In this document: positions 28,868 to 38,251 of the stretch, in pieces | Layout: the number at the start of each line of letters is the position of its first letter | How positions within the stretch are numbered: the first letter of the stretch is position 1 | Origin: Cyclobacteriaceae bacterium | GTDB taxonomy: Bacteria; Bacteroidota; Bacteroidia; Cytophagales; Cyclobacteriaceae | NCBI GenBank assembly: GCA_958296015.1 | Contig: CATQIH010000029.1 | Coordinates: 62,001-126,000 of the forward strand | DNA: 64,000 nucleotides | Direction: 5' to 3' | Program-made: the position numbers and the translations under genes | Notes under the pieces: generated by a model | What the model was told of the DNA's origin: nothing | Database searches by the model: none | Seen by the model: the letters and a program-made list of their open reading frames with translations, nothing else

Positions 28868-29362
28868 ATGAAGTACGCGAACAAACTATTAACTATCAGT
28901 GCAGTATTGTGTCTCCTACTAACCGTAAGTTGTAAGAAGAAGGATCCAATACCTGAACCTCCTGTATCGTCAGAAATACCAGGAGCAGCAATATCAGGCA
29001 CCTGGGCTGCCGACAGTGAAGATGACATTGCCTATGATGGTGCTAACCCCAACGTCAAGAAAGATTTCAGCAACTTTAAACTGACAATAACAGCAGACAC
29101 TTCCGCTGTTAAATATACCTCTACCAGTGTTCAGGATAAAGTGTTTCCTACAGCAGGGACTTTAGAAGGTATCACCAAGACTAGCAATTTCAAAGCTGAT
29201 GCTGGTGCCGATGTAACACGTCAGCCTGATAACATATCTACAAATATTAAGCTAAGCGGGGATGGAAAAACGTTGACTTTAGGTTTCGCTATTCCTGAAA
29301 CTACCACTACAAGAACAAGTGGTGTAGGTGGAACGTATACCTTTACGCTAAGCAAACAGTAA
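28868..29362 (+). CDS. Small lipoprotein of unknown function
   Basis: 164 residues from the ATG at 28868 (MKYANKLLTI); the earlier in-frame start at 28832 would put 12 residues before the signal peptide. Type II signal with lipobox TVSC (Cys near 22), then KKKD. The rest is Thr/Ser-rich with predicted beta strands (KLTITADTSAVKYTST, LTLGFAIPET). I do not recognise a family. It is monocistronic with its own terminator at 29385-29412. Confidence 0.75.
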   Translation: MKYANKLLTISAVLCLLLTVSCKKKDPIPEPPVSSEIPGAAISGTWAADSEDDIAYDGANPNVKKDFSNFKLTITADTSAVKYTSTSVQDKVFPTAGTLEGITKTSNFKADAGADVTRQPDNISTNIKLSGDGKTLTLGFAIPETTTTRTSGVGGTYTFTLSKQ

Positions 29363-29384
29363 TACCAACAGGTACAGTTTTTTG

Positions 29385-29413
29385 AAAGCCTCCTCAACAG
29401 GGAGGCTTTTTTA
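29385..29413 (+). terminator. Rho-independent terminator after the lipoprotein gene
   Basis: Nine-base-pair perfect stem AAAGCCTCC (29385-29393) and GGAGGCTTT (29401-29409), 7-nt loop, followed by further T residues on the plus strand. It separates this gene from the convergent mutS2. Confidence 0.85.
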
Positions 29414-29444
29414 TTGTACCATGTAACAACCCAATCAACATAGG

Positions 29445-31847
29445 TCATTTCATGGTTATTACAGTCACACCGGCACCACCACGCTCTACGTGTTCATCTT
29501 CTGCACGCTGTACCTGTGGATGGTTTTGCAGGTAATTTCTGACTACCTGCCTCAGAATGCCATCACCTTTGCCATGTACGATACGTAGCTCAGGCATACC
29601 AAACATGGCCGCTTCATCCACAAAGTTTTCCAGACGGGGAATGACTTCCTCTACCCGCTTGCCGCGCAAATCAAGGTTGGTATTAAAGTTGGCCAGCTTT
29701 TCGTTCAGGTTGATAGACGGACGGGTTTCTGCCACCTCAGTATGCATCCGTTTAAGTTCTTTTTTTGCAATCTTTTCTAATCTACTGGTTTTGATATTAG
29801 ATTTCAGTGATCCTATCAGTATTTCAGCCTGGTTATTTTTGATGGTTATCACCTCGCCAATTGCCCCAGTGTCTTTGATCCTGACGGCATCACCGGCAAC
29901 AATTTCACCGCTCAGCACCTGTGTGATCTCCTTTTCTTTTCTGGGTAATCTGGCAGTTTTTTGTGGACGCAGTTTTTTCTTAAACTGTTCCAGGTCTTTT
30001 CGCACCTCCTGTGTGGCCTTTTTCTCTGCCTGCTGCTCTTTGATGGTTCGGATGGTGGTTTCTATGGCACGGTTGGCCTCTTCAACCAGCTGCTTGGCTT
30101 CCTGTTTGGCCTGGTTCACGATTTGCTTTTTCTGGCTATCAAGATAAGCCTTCAACTCGTCATACTCCCGGGCTGTCTTTTCCATGCGCCGTTCTTTGGC
30201 TGTTAGCTCCAGCAAAAGCTGGTCATATTTTTTTCGATCGTGTTCCAGTTCGGCCAGCATTCGGTCAAAATCTACTTTATCTTCGCCGATATAGGCTTTT
30301 GCTTTTATCAGCACTTCTGGCTTAAGCCCGATCTTTTTGGCGATTTCCAGGGCAAAAGAGCTTCCCGGCTTACCAATTTCCAGGCGGAAAAGCGGCTCTA
30401 AATGTTCTGTATCAAAGCGCATGGCACCATTAACCACTCCTTCGGCCTGATTGGCAAACTGTTTGAGGTTGGTGTAGTGGGTGGTAATCACCCCATAGCT
30501 TTTTTGGCTGTTCAACTCTTCCAGAATGGCTTCGGCAATAGCTCCCCCAAATTGCGGCTCTGTGCCCGTACCAAATTCATCAATCAGGATCAGAGTCTTG
30601 CGATCGGCAAATTTGACGAAGTAGTTCATGTTTTTGAGGTGAGAGCTATAGGTGCTCAGGTCATTTTCCAGCGACTGCTCATCACCAATATCAATAAAGA
30701 TATTTTGGAAAATGCCGGTACGCGAGTAATCGGCTACGGGAATCAGCAGTCCGCATTGGAGCATGTATTGCAGCAGGGCTACGGTTTTCAGGCACACTGA
30801 TTTGCCTCCGGCGTTGGGTCCGGAGATGAGCAGAATACGTTGCTGCTCGTGCAACTGAATGTCTAGCGGCACCACCTTTTTTTGCTGTTGTTGCAGAGAC
30901 ATTTCCAGCAATGGGTGCCTTGCCTGGTACCATTCAATCAGGGGTGTTATTTCCAGCGCAGGGCAAACGGCATTGAACTTAATAGCCAGCCGGGCTTTGG
31001 CGCGGATAAAATCCATCATACCCAGAAAATGATAGGCATCCCGCAGCGGTTTGATAAAAGGCCTTAGTTCATCTGTCAATGCTATCAGTAATCGTACAAT
31101 TTCTCTGCGTTCCCGATACTCCAGGTCGCGGATTTCGTTATTGATATCCAGCACCTCTGCGGGTTCCAGATATACCGTCTGCCCGGTAGCAGACTCATCG
31201 TGGATAAACCCTTTGACACGCCGTTTGTGTTCTGCCAGCACCGGAATCACCATGCGTCCGCCTCTCACCGTCAGGGAGGCATCTTCTGGTGTGTAGCCTT
31301 GCGAACGTGCATGGCGCAGGATTTGATCCAGCACCTTGCGCAGGCGGGTCTGTTCGCTTAGGATCATCCGGCGGATTTCCTGTAGCTCCCGGCTGGCATT
31401 GTTGCGAAGATGGCCCTGTTCATCGATGATCGCCTGTATTTTTTTTAGAATCACCGGGTTCAGGTCTACGTACCGGCTCAGTGCTTTCAGTTGCGGATAA
31501 CGGTTGTCCGTATCTTTATCAAAAAAGCGAACACAGCGAAACACCGTATCCAGTGAAAGCTGAATTTCATGAAACTCCTCTTCGGTTAGAAAAGCACCAG
31601 GCGTTTTGGCGGTGTTGAGATGCGCGGTGGCATCAAGATAGTTGGAGGACGGAAAATATTCTTCCCGAGTTAATATCTGCCTGAACTCTTCTGCCTGATA
31701 CAGTCGTTTACTAATCCGTTCTGCATCATCAGAAAACTTCATTTTGTTTACAAAGGAAGTTCCCAGTGAGCTGCTACACTGCTCTTTCAGCAGCAAACGC
31801 ACTGTATTAAAACCGATCTTTTGTTCTATAGAATCTGGGTAAAGCAA
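29445..31847 (-). CDS. mutS2: Endonuclease MutS2 with Smr domain
   Basis: 800 residues. The MutS core ATPase has Walker A GPNAGGKS at 343-350, preceded by lever and clamp helices, then IDEFGTGTEPQFGGAIAEA (Walker B and signature). A long coiled coil at about 510-640 follows. The C-terminal Smr nuclease domain is at 725-800 with LDLRG (725-729) and HGKG (758-761). MutS2 limits homologous recombination and, in some bacteria, rescues collided ribosomes. It stands alone and its start is divergent from the glycosyltransferase operon. Confidence 0.96.
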   Translation of the reverse strand: MLYPDSIEQKIGFNTVRLLLKEQCSSSLGTSFVNKMKFSDDAERISKRLYQAEEFRQILTREEYFPSSNYLDATAHLNTAKTPGAFLTEEEFHEIQLSLDTVFRCVRFFDKDTDNRYPQLKALSRYVDLNPVILKKIQAIIDEQGHLRNNASRELQEIRRMILSEQTRLRKVLDQILRHARSQGYTPEDASLTVRGGRMVIPVLAEHKRRVKGFIHDESATGQTVYLEPAEVLDINNEIRDLEYRERREIVRLLIALTDELRPFIKPLRDAYHFLGMMDFIRAKARLAIKFNAVCPALEITPLIEWYQARHPLLEMSLQQQQKKVVPLDIQLHEQQRILLISGPNAGGKSVCLKTVALLQYMLQCGLLIPVADYSRTGIFQNIFIDIGDEQSLENDLSTYSSHLKNMNYFVKFADRKTLILIDEFGTGTEPQFGGAIAEAILEELNSQKSYGVITTHYTNLKQFANQAEGVVNGAMRFDTEHLEPLFRLEIGKPGSSFALEIAKKIGLKPEVLIKAKAYIGEDKVDFDRMLAELEHDRKKYDQLLLELTAKERRMEKTAREYDELKAYLDSQKKQIVNQAKQEAKQLVEEANRAIETTIRTIKEQQAEKKATQEVRKDLEQFKKKLRPQKTARLPRKEKEITQVLSGEIVAGDAVRIKDTGAIGEVITIKNNQAEILIGSLKSNIKTSRLEKIAKKELKRMHTEVAETRPSINLNEKLANFNTNLDLRGKRVEEVIPRLENFVDEAAMFGMPELRIVHGKGDGILRQVVRNYLQNHPQVQRAEDEHVERGGAGVTVITMK

Positions 31848-32075
31848 TGCTGTTGATCTTTATACAATAATATTTGACAAAGATATAAACCCTATCGCAA
31901 AGTGGAAGGTTCGTTTGGCTCACCTGCTGATTTTTTCATTCAAACCTAAAGGTTATGGGTGCGTATGCAATACCATTGCATGGCCGGTATTTGTCGGTTT
32001 ACTGACACTGATGCCTTTACAAAGTTGTATATTGCAATGTATTAAACCGAATATACGTTATAACCATAGTTCTTT

Positions 32076-32780
32076 TTGAAAACCACAGATCGCTCTTGGA
32101 ACATTCAAGTGATTATTCCAGCGTTTAATGAGCAAAACTCCATTGCTAATGTCATTCGCGAGGTGCCAAAAGAATGGGTTAGCGAAATTATTGTTGTGAA
32201 TAATAACTCTACAGACCAAACATCACAGGCAGCCAAGCAGGCCGGTGCTACGGTATTACATGAAAAAAGGCAGGGTTATGGCTATGCCTGTTTGTGTGGT
32301 ATAGATTATGTAGAGAGCCAATCTACCCAACCCGACATCATCGTATTTATGGATGCAGACTACTCTGATTATCCGGAGGAACTCCCGGCAGTGGCAGCAC
32401 CCATTGTAGCGGGAAAAGCCGACCTTGTTATCGGGTCGCGTGCGCTGGGTACGAAAGAACGTGGGGCTATGACACCCCAGCAGATTTTTGGCAACTGGCT
32501 GGCTACCCGCATGATGCGCTGGTTGTATGGCATACGTTTTACGGATTTAGGCCCGTTTCGTGCTATTCGTTATGCATCGCTCATACAACTGAATATGCAG
32601 GACCGTACGTATGGCTGGACGGTAGAAATGCAGCTTAAGGCCGCCAAACAAGGATTGAGATGCACGGAAGTGCCTGTGACCTACCGCAAACGTATTGGTG
32701 TATCCAAAGTATCAGGTACGGTGAAGGGAACGGTGATGGCAGGCTATAAGATTATTTGGACGATTTTGAAGTATTTATAA
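32076..32780 (+). CDS. Family 2 glycosyltransferase (dolichol-phosphate sugar synthase-like), TTG start
   Basis: 234 residues. GT-A fold: VIIPAFNEQNSIANVI, VVNNNSTDQT, MDADYSDYPEEL (DxD-type) and GSRALGTKERGAM. It resembles DPMS-like enzymes that load a sugar on polyprenyl phosphate; no C-terminal membrane segment is present. No in-frame ATG precedes the catalytic core and a TAG lies 9 bp upstream, so TTG at 32076 is the likely start. Its TAA overlaps the next ATG (TAATG), so the pair is coupled. With the next two genes it suggests a donor-synthesis and membrane glycosyl transfer pathway. Confidence 0.85.
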   Translation: MKTTDRSWNIQVIIPAFNEQNSIANVIREVPKEWVSEIIVVNNNSTDQTSQAAKQAGATVLHEKRQGYGYACLCGIDYVESQSTQPDIIVFMDADYSDYPEELPAVAAPIVAGKADLVIGSRALGTKERGAMTPQQIFGNWLATRMMRWLYGIRFTDLGPFRAIRYASLIQLNMQDRTYGWTVEMQLKAAKQGLRCTEVPVTYRKRIGVSKVSGTVKGTVMAGYKIIWTILKYL

Positions 32781-34261
32781 TGGAATTTGTGATTGCAGCT
32801 GCTTATTTGATTTGTTTGCTGCTGATATTTTTATTCAGTCTGGGACAACTGCATCTGACATGGCACTATCTGCAAAGCCTCAAAGAAGACCAAAAGCAGG
32901 TACTACAGCCCGGAGTATGGCCTCTGCTGACTGTGCAACTGCCTGTTTATAATGAACAGTACGTGGTGGAACGGTTGATAGATGCGATGGCAGCACTGGA
33001 CTATCCTAAAGACCGACTGGAAATACAGCTACTGGATGATTCTACCGATGAGACGGTAGACCTAATCGCCAGCAAAGTGGCTTATTACCAGTCAGCGGGC
33101 CTGGACATGCAGCATATCCGCCGCCCCGACCGAAAAGGTTACAAAGCAGGTGCGCTGGCTTATGGGCTTACCCTGGCAAAAGGTGAGTTTATTGCTATTT
33201 TTGATGCTGATTTTCTACCAGAAACCAATTTCCTCAAACGCACTGTTCCACACTTCAGCTCGCCGAATATTGGTGTGGTGCAGACGCGCTGGGGGCATAT
33301 CAACAAAGATTATTCGCTGCTTACCCGGTTGCAGGCATTTGGTCTGGATGGACACTTTACCATAGAACAGGGTGGCCGCAGCCATGCCGGTAGCTTCATC
33401 AACTTCAATGGCACAGGCGGCGTCTGGCGCAAAACCTGTATTGAAGACGCAGGCGGCTGGCTGGATGATACCCTGACTGAAGACCTGGACCTGAGCTATC
33501 GGGCACAGATGTGCGGTTGGCAGTTTACATACCTGGAAAATGTGGAGGTTCCGGCAGAATTGCCTATCCTGATGCCTGCCATCAAGTCGCAGCAGTTTCG
33601 GTGGAACAAAGGTGCGGCTGAATGCGCCCGTAAACATGTAGGACAGATGTTTGGGAAGCATCCAGACCGTAAAATCAGCTGGACCCACCGCTTTCATGCA
33701 TTGCTGCATTTATTCAATTCGTCGGTCTTTCTGTTTCTACTGATGGCTGCTTTACTGAGTGTGCCCATGCTTTACATCACACAGCAGGATCATCGCTATG
33801 GTGTACTGCTGAAGCTGGGTGGTATATTTGTGATTGGCTTTTTCTCTATCGGATTGTTTTACTGGATCGCCAACAAGCGGGTACGACAGAAGAGTGACCA
33901 AATGCATACGCTACGCCATTTTATTATATATTATCCATTGTTTCTGACAGTCATGATGGGTATGTCTTTACACAATGCCGTTGCTGTGGCTGAAGGACTA
34001 CTGGGTTTTAAATCGCCCTTCCTAAGAACGCCTAAGTTTAATGTGTCCAACGCCAAAGAGAAAAGGAAAAACAATGTATACGCTCAATACAAGATCAGCT
34101 TCATGACCGTATTTGAGATGTTGCTGGCAGCCTATTTTGCTTATGGCATTTACACAGGTATACGTTTGGGCGACTTTGGGATGTTGTTGTTTCATACCAT
34201 GCTGGCCCTGGGTTTTGCGGCAGTAGCCTTTTACTCTGTTGTACAAACAAAACATGGGTAA
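32780..34261 (+). CDS. Membrane family 2 glycosyltransferase (cellulose synthase-like)
   Basis: 493 residues from the ATG at 32780. One N-terminal membrane helix, a processive-type GT2 domain, then four or five C-terminal helices. Motifs are LPVYNEQYVVERL, LLDDSTDET, IFDADFLPE (DxD), TEDLDLSYRAQ (TED) and QQFRWNKGA (QxxRW). This set is seen in CesA/CslA-type enzymes and glucomannan or hyaluronan synthase relatives. The polymer is not predictable. It overlaps the downstream membrane transferase by 8 bp. Confidence 0.88.
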   Translation: MEFVIAAAYLICLLLIFLFSLGQLHLTWHYLQSLKEDQKQVLQPGVWPLLTVQLPVYNEQYVVERLIDAMAALDYPKDRLEIQLLDDSTDETVDLIASKVAYYQSAGLDMQHIRRPDRKGYKAGALAYGLTLAKGEFIAIFDADFLPETNFLKRTVPHFSSPNIGVVQTRWGHINKDYSLLTRLQAFGLDGHFTIEQGGRSHAGSFINFNGTGGVWRKTCIEDAGGWLDDTLTEDLDLSYRAQMCGWQFTYLENVEVPAELPILMPAIKSQQFRWNKGAAECARKHVGQMFGKHPDRKISWTHRFHALLHLFNSSVFLFLLMAALLSVPMLYITQQDHRYGVLLKLGGIFVIGFFSIGLFYWIANKRVRQKSDQMHTLRHFIIYYPLFLTVMMGMSLHNAVAVAEGLLGFKSPFLRTPKFNVSNAKEKRKNNVYAQYKISFMTVFEMLLAAYFAYGIYTGIRLGDFGMLLFHTMLALGFAAVAFYSVVQTKHG

Positions 34262-35621
34262 GCCAGTCCGATATTGGCGTATTGGGCTTCCGATACTGGT
34301 ACTAAGCGGCAGCATTGTCTTTATCACCTACTTTACAGCACGTTACGAAAGCGAGGCGTTGCTGGCTGTCTATTTGCTAGGCTTTCTGGCTTATTTGTAT
34401 ATTGTGGCCCGACCAGCAAGTGCCAACCATCTGCGATATCTGTTGGTGGCTGCTTTCTTGCTACGTTGCCTACTATTGCCCGCCGTTCCCAATCTTTCTG
34501 AAGATGTGTATCGTTTTATCTGGGATGGGCGGCTTTGGGTGCAAGGTATCAACCCTTTTGCTTATCTGCCTTCAGACGTTATCCAACATCAACTAGTGCC
34601 CGACAACAGCCGGGCATTGTATGCCCTGCTCAATTCTCCCGGATATTTCACTGTTTACCCACCGGTCAACCAGTTTTTGTTTGCACTAACGGCCTGGCTG
34701 TTTCCTTCCTCTGTCATGGGAAGTATCATCACAATCCGGGCGTTTATTATACTGGCAGAAGGCATCACTTTATGGTTGATGTATCGTTTGCTGCAACAGG
34801 CAAAGTTGCCGATACAGCGGATTTTGTTGTATGCGCTGAACCCACTGGTGATACTGGAACTAAGTGGCAACCTGCACTTTGAGGGCGTGATGTTGTGTTT
34901 TATTTTGCTAAGTTTTTATTGTATGCTAAGGCAAAATACACTGCCAATGGCTATCAGCTTTGCATTGGCGGTATGTACTAAGTTATTACCGCTCATATTT
35001 TTGCCTCTGTATCTACGCCGCCTGGGTATGCGTCAGGTTTTTTACTTTTATGGCCTTACCACTTTGGCGATCCTGCTTTTGTTTCTGCCCTTGCTAAGCC
35101 AAGAACTCATAGCTGGCATGAGTAGTAGTCTGGAACTATATTTTCAGAAATTCGAGTTTAATGCCAGTATTTATTACATCGTCCGGGAAATCGGGTACAC
35201 GCTAAAAGGGTACAACATCATTGCTGCTGCCGGGCAATGGCTGGCAATTATTACATTGCTGCTGATTGTTCTGTTTACAGGTATGGAAAGAAACAAACAC
35301 ATTTTTGCGGCTTTTTTATGGATAAATCTTATTTATTTGCTATTGTCTACTACCGTACACCCGTGGTACATCATTCCATTGGTAGCCTTCAGTGTCTTTA
35401 CCTCGTATCGTTTTGCAATAATATGGTCGCTGCTTATTTTCTTTTCATATGCAGGCTATTCATTACATGGTTTTGAGGAGCGTTTATGGATCACCGCTTT
35501 TGAATATATCGTTGTATTGGGCATATTAGCTTACGAAATATACCGACATTGGCAAAGTAATGAGGTAAGTACATTTTTCAGAAATTTCAATCCAAAACGC
35601 CACTTGCATTCGTTCTTATGA
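34254..35621 (+). CDS. Polytopic membrane glycosyltransferase, GT-C type (mannosyltransferase-like)
   Basis: 455 residues from ATG 34254, with about 11-12 membrane segments. The first loop has NLSEDVYRFIWDGRLWVQG, the acidic motif (EDxYRxxWDG) typical of polyprenyl-phosphate-dependent GT-C enzymes. Later HPWYIIPL lies in a conserved luminal loop. It resembles DUF2029/GT87 and Alg9-like mannosyltransferases. The preceding DPMS-like gene may supply its lipid-linked donor; this is inferred from context only. Confidence 0.75.
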   Translation: MGKPVRYWRIGLPILVLSGSIVFITYFTARYESEALLAVYLLGFLAYLYIVARPASANHLRYLLVAAFLLRCLLLPAVPNLSEDVYRFIWDGRLWVQGINPFAYLPSDVIQHQLVPDNSRALYALLNSPGYFTVYPPVNQFLFALTAWLFPSSVMGSIITIRAFIILAEGITLWLMYRLLQQAKLPIQRILLYALNPLVILELSGNLHFEGVMLCFILLSFYCMLRQNTLPMAISFALAVCTKLLPLIFLPLYLRRLGMRQVFYFYGLTTLAILLLFLPLLSQELIAGMSSSLELYFQKFEFNASIYYIVREIGYTLKGYNIIAAAGQWLAIITLLLIVLFTGMERNKHIFAAFLWINLIYLLLSTTVHPWYIIPLVAFSVFTSYRFAIIWSLLIFFSYAGYSLHGFEERLWITAFEYIVVLGILAYEIYRHWQSNEVSTFFRNFNPKRHLHSFL

Positions 35622-35703
35622 TAAATACCATAGCCTGTGTAGAAAGAACTTTTCTCTGTTTTTCACCATTGCATATTAAACCATTTAACTGAACATAACC
35701 CCT

Positions 35704-36039
35704 ATGGAAAAATCTTATTACAACCCGGCAGATCTATCAAAGTTTGGCAATATCAGTGAATTTGAGCCAAATCTTGCCAAGAAATTCTTTGACTACTACG
35801 GCGATGTCTTCAAAGAAGGAGAGCTTAGCGAAAGAGAAAAGGCATTAATTGCGCTGGCCGTAGCCCATGCCGTACAATGCCCTTATTGCATTGATGCTTA
35901 TACGACTGATTCTTTACAGAAAGGCTCCACCGAAGGCGAGATGATGGAAGCCATTCACGTAGCAGCAGCCATCCGCGGAGGAGCCACACTGGTACATGGC
36001 GTGCAGATGATGAATAAAGCCAAAGATATTTCCATGTAA
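35704..36039 (+). CDS. AhpD-like protein associated with arsenosugar biosynthesis
   Basis: 111 residues, carboxymuconolactone decarboxylase/AhpD fold. Redox motif C59-P-Y-C62 in VQCPYCIDAY with H85 following in EAIHVAAAIRGG, the AhpD proton-relay arrangement. It lies 8 bp before arsS, as in clusters where this family is named arsenosugar biosynthesis-associated peroxidase-like protein. The exact reaction is unknown. Confidence 0.88.
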   Translation: MEKSYYNPADLSKFGNISEFEPNLAKKFFDYYGDVFKEGELSEREKALIALAVAHAVQCPYCIDAYTTDSLQKGSTEGEMMEAIHVAAAIRGGATLVHGVQMMNKAKDISM

Positions 36040-36047
36040 AAAACCTT

Positions 36048-37103
36048 ATGATACAATCTCTTAAAAGACAACATCACCAATTATCTCATGGCGATAAGCA
36101 ACTGGACATCCTGAATGGAAAAGGAGAAGAGGGCCGCAAATTTGATGCTTTCGGAGGCAAGCTTAAAGAAATAGGCTTGCTGCCGCTGACCTCTACCGGT
36201 ATAGAAATATTCCAGATCAACATGGGCAAGATGTGCAATCAAACCTGCAAGCACTGCCACGTAGATGCTGGTCCCGACCGCAAGGAGATCATGACGCGCG
36301 ACACCCTACAGGATTGCCTGCGCGTGATCGCCGAAGGCAAAGCCATCACTACGGTAGACCTTACAGGCGGTGCACCGGAGATGAACCCGCATTTTCGCTG
36401 GTTTGTAGAAAAGGTCGCTTCTCTGGGCAAGAAAGTCATTGTGCGCTGCAACCTTACCATTATTGTGGCCAACCCCAAATATCATGACCTACCGGAGTTC
36501 TACCGCAAACATAAGGTAGAGGTAGTCTCTTCTCTGCCGCACTTCTCTGCAGCGCGTACAGACTCACAGCGTGGCGAAGGTGTATTTGAAAAATCCATCA
36601 GGGCACTCAACATGCTCAATGAGCAGGGCTATGGCAAAGAGGGTACAGGACTTTTGCTGGACCTGGTTTACAATCCTGCCGGTGCATTTTTGCCAGCCTC
36701 ACAGCCAGCGTTGGAGAAAGAGTTTAAGCGTAAGCTGCAAAACAAGTACGGTATCTCTTTCAATAGCCTGTTTGCCATCACTAACATGCCGATCAGTCGT
36801 TTTCTGGACTACCTGCTGCAAAGCGGTAACTATGAAGATTACATGGAAAAACTGGTAGCCGCTTTCAATCCGGCCGCCGCCACCAGTGTGATGTGCCGCA
36901 ATACCATCTCCGTAGGCTGGGATGGCTACCTCTATGACTGTGATTTCAACCAGATGCTGGAACTAAAGGTGAAATACCCGGCAGCACAACACATCAGCCA
37001 GTTTGCTTTTGAAGCACTCGACAAACGGGATATTGTCATCAACCAGCATTGCTATGGCTGCACGGCAGGTGCCGGCTCCAGTTGTGGCGGTTCTACTGCA
37101 TAA
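36048..37103 (+). CDS. arsS: Radical SAM protein ArsS (arsenosugar biosynthesis; Cys form of the SeCys family)
   Basis: 351 residues. The 4Fe-4S ligands are C63, C67 and C70 in CNQTCKHCHVD. The partial SAM barrel contains DLTGGAPEMNPHFRWFV. The C-terminal DUF3641-like region ends with C335YGC338 and C346 in GSSCGG, the site that is selenocysteine in some relatives (TIGR04167); here it is Cys. In other bacteria ArsS is linked with ArsM in making the 5'-deoxyarsinoylriboside unit from SAM and dimethylarsenite. arsM is not in the window. Confidence 0.92.
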   Translation: MIQSLKRQHHQLSHGDKQLDILNGKGEEGRKFDAFGGKLKEIGLLPLTSTGIEIFQINMGKMCNQTCKHCHVDAGPDRKEIMTRDTLQDCLRVIAEGKAITTVDLTGGAPEMNPHFRWFVEKVASLGKKVIVRCNLTIIVANPKYHDLPEFYRKHKVEVVSSLPHFSAARTDSQRGEGVFEKSIRALNMLNEQGYGKEGTGLLLDLVYNPAGAFLPASQPALEKEFKRKLQNKYGISFNSLFAITNMPISRFLDYLLQSGNYEDYMEKLVAAFNPAAATSVMCRNTISVGWDGYLYDCDFNQMLELKVKYPAAQHISQFAFEALDKRDIVINQHCYGCTAGAGSSCGGSTA

Positions 37104-37221
37104 ATACTCGAAGGCCGAGTACCGGAAACGGAAGACCGGATTCTTGAAAGTGTATAGCGGCATGAACATATCAATTTAGGTGATTTGATCGTTACTGGTG
37201 TATATCATACTTTATATCTTA

Positions 37222-37632
37222 ATGCATATCTATCACTATATTGTTGTTGCCTGCTGCCTGCTATTCGTGCAGATTGGCACTGCCAGTGCCCAGCATCAGA
37301 CGGCACAGGCACCTTCTGTTCCGTTGATTGAGCCTGAAGAGCTATCGGTGCTTGATACAACAGACAACATCGTAATCCTGGACACTCGCTCTCCTGAAGA
37401 ATACCAGGAAGGTCACCTGGAACATGCCTGTTTCGTCAACTATGCTACTTTTAGTTTGCAGGATGTGGCCGATATTTCTAAAGACCAGAAGGTGATTGTG
37501 TATTGTAAAAAAGGAGGACGCAGCAATGAGGTAGCCAACAAGCTCATCAGAGCCGGTTATAAGCGTGTGAAAAGCCTGGATGGAGGCATCACCCGCTGGC
37601 AGGAAGAAGGATATCAAATAGCTTATGAATAA
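37222..37632 (+). CDS. Exported rhodanese-like protein
   Basis: 136 residues from ATG 37222; an upstream GTG at 37198 would extend the signal peptide by eight residues. Signal sequence up to about TASA, then one rhodanese domain with VILDTRSPEEYQEGHLEHA and the active-site loop C95KKGGRS101. Periplasmic sulfur- or arsenic-relay roles are possible; none is proven. It overlaps the downstream glycosyltransferase by 8 bp, so it is part of the arsenosugar-type cluster. Confidence 0.88.
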   Translation: MHIYHYIVVACCLLFVQIGTASAQHQTAQAPSVPLIEPEELSVLDTTDNIVILDTRSPEEYQEGHLEHACFVNYATFSLQDVADISKDQKVIVYCKKGGRSNEVANKLIRAGYKRVKSLDGGITRWQEEGYQIAYE

Positions 37633-38212
37633 AACGTTACTGCTTATTTTTGTCAAAAATCCCGAAGCAGGAAAAGTAAAAACACGTCTGGCTGCCACTA
37701 TTGGCCACCGCCGGGCACTGTCTGTTTACAAACAGCTTTTGCAACGCACCTACAATGTGGTCAGTCCTTTGAAAATAGATAAAATGGTCTGCTATGCCCC
37801 TGAAATACAAAAGGACGACTTGTGGGATGAGCAAATTTTTCTGAAAGCACAACAGGTTTCCGGAGACCTGGGTGCAAAGATGCAGGCAGCCTTTTATCAG
37901 GGCTTTGCAGCGGGCTACCAAAGCATCTGCATCATTGGCAGTGACTGTTACCAGCTCTCTACAGAAATTATTGAAGATGCCTTTGACAAGCTTCAGCAAC
38001 ACGATGTGGTGATTGGCCCTTCTACCGACGGTGGCTATTATCTGCTGGGCATGAACCGGTTGCATGAAAGCTTTTTCCAACACAAACAATGGAGCACAGC
38101 CTCGGTCTTTGCTGATACGCTGGCTGACATCAACCAAGCCGGTTTAACCTATGCCTTGCTGCCTGTGCTTACAGACATTGATACAGAGGAAAATTTGAAG
38201 ACGATGGAGTAA
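37625..38212 (+). CDS. TIGR04282-type glycosyltransferase (arsenosugar biosynthesis-associated)
   Basis: 195 residues. The N-terminal LIFVKNPEAGKVKTRLA motif defines this nucleotidyl/glycosyltransferase-like family (DUF2064), followed by IGSDCYQLSTEII and GPSTDGGYYLLGM. The family was named for proximity to radical SAM/selenodomain proteins, as here. With the TIGR04283-like enzyme at 17318-18013 it could add sugar or aglycone parts to an arsenosugar. It is the last gene of the cluster and convergent with the accessory island. Confidence 0.9.
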   Translation: MNKTLLLIFVKNPEAGKVKTRLAATIGHRRALSVYKQLLQRTYNVVSPLKIDKMVCYAPEIQKDDLWDEQIFLKAQQVSGDLGAKMQAAFYQGFAAGYQSICIIGSDCYQLSTEIIEDAFDKLQQHDVVIGPSTDGGYYLLGMNRLHESFFQHKQWSTASVFADTLADINQAGLTYALLPVLTDIDTEENLKTME

Positions 38213-38251
38213 AAACGGTAACTTTTTGGGTATTGAAACACCAGAAGCCAT

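Noticed and set aside
37030-37103. Selenocysteine (TGA) readthrough at the end of ArsS
   Set aside because: The codon at the SeCys position is a Cys codon and the frame ends at TAA after GGSTA.
37104-37200. Terminator between arsS and the rhodanese gene
   Set aside because: Only weak partial pairing (CTCG/CGAG) and no T-run; the genes are more likely one transcript.
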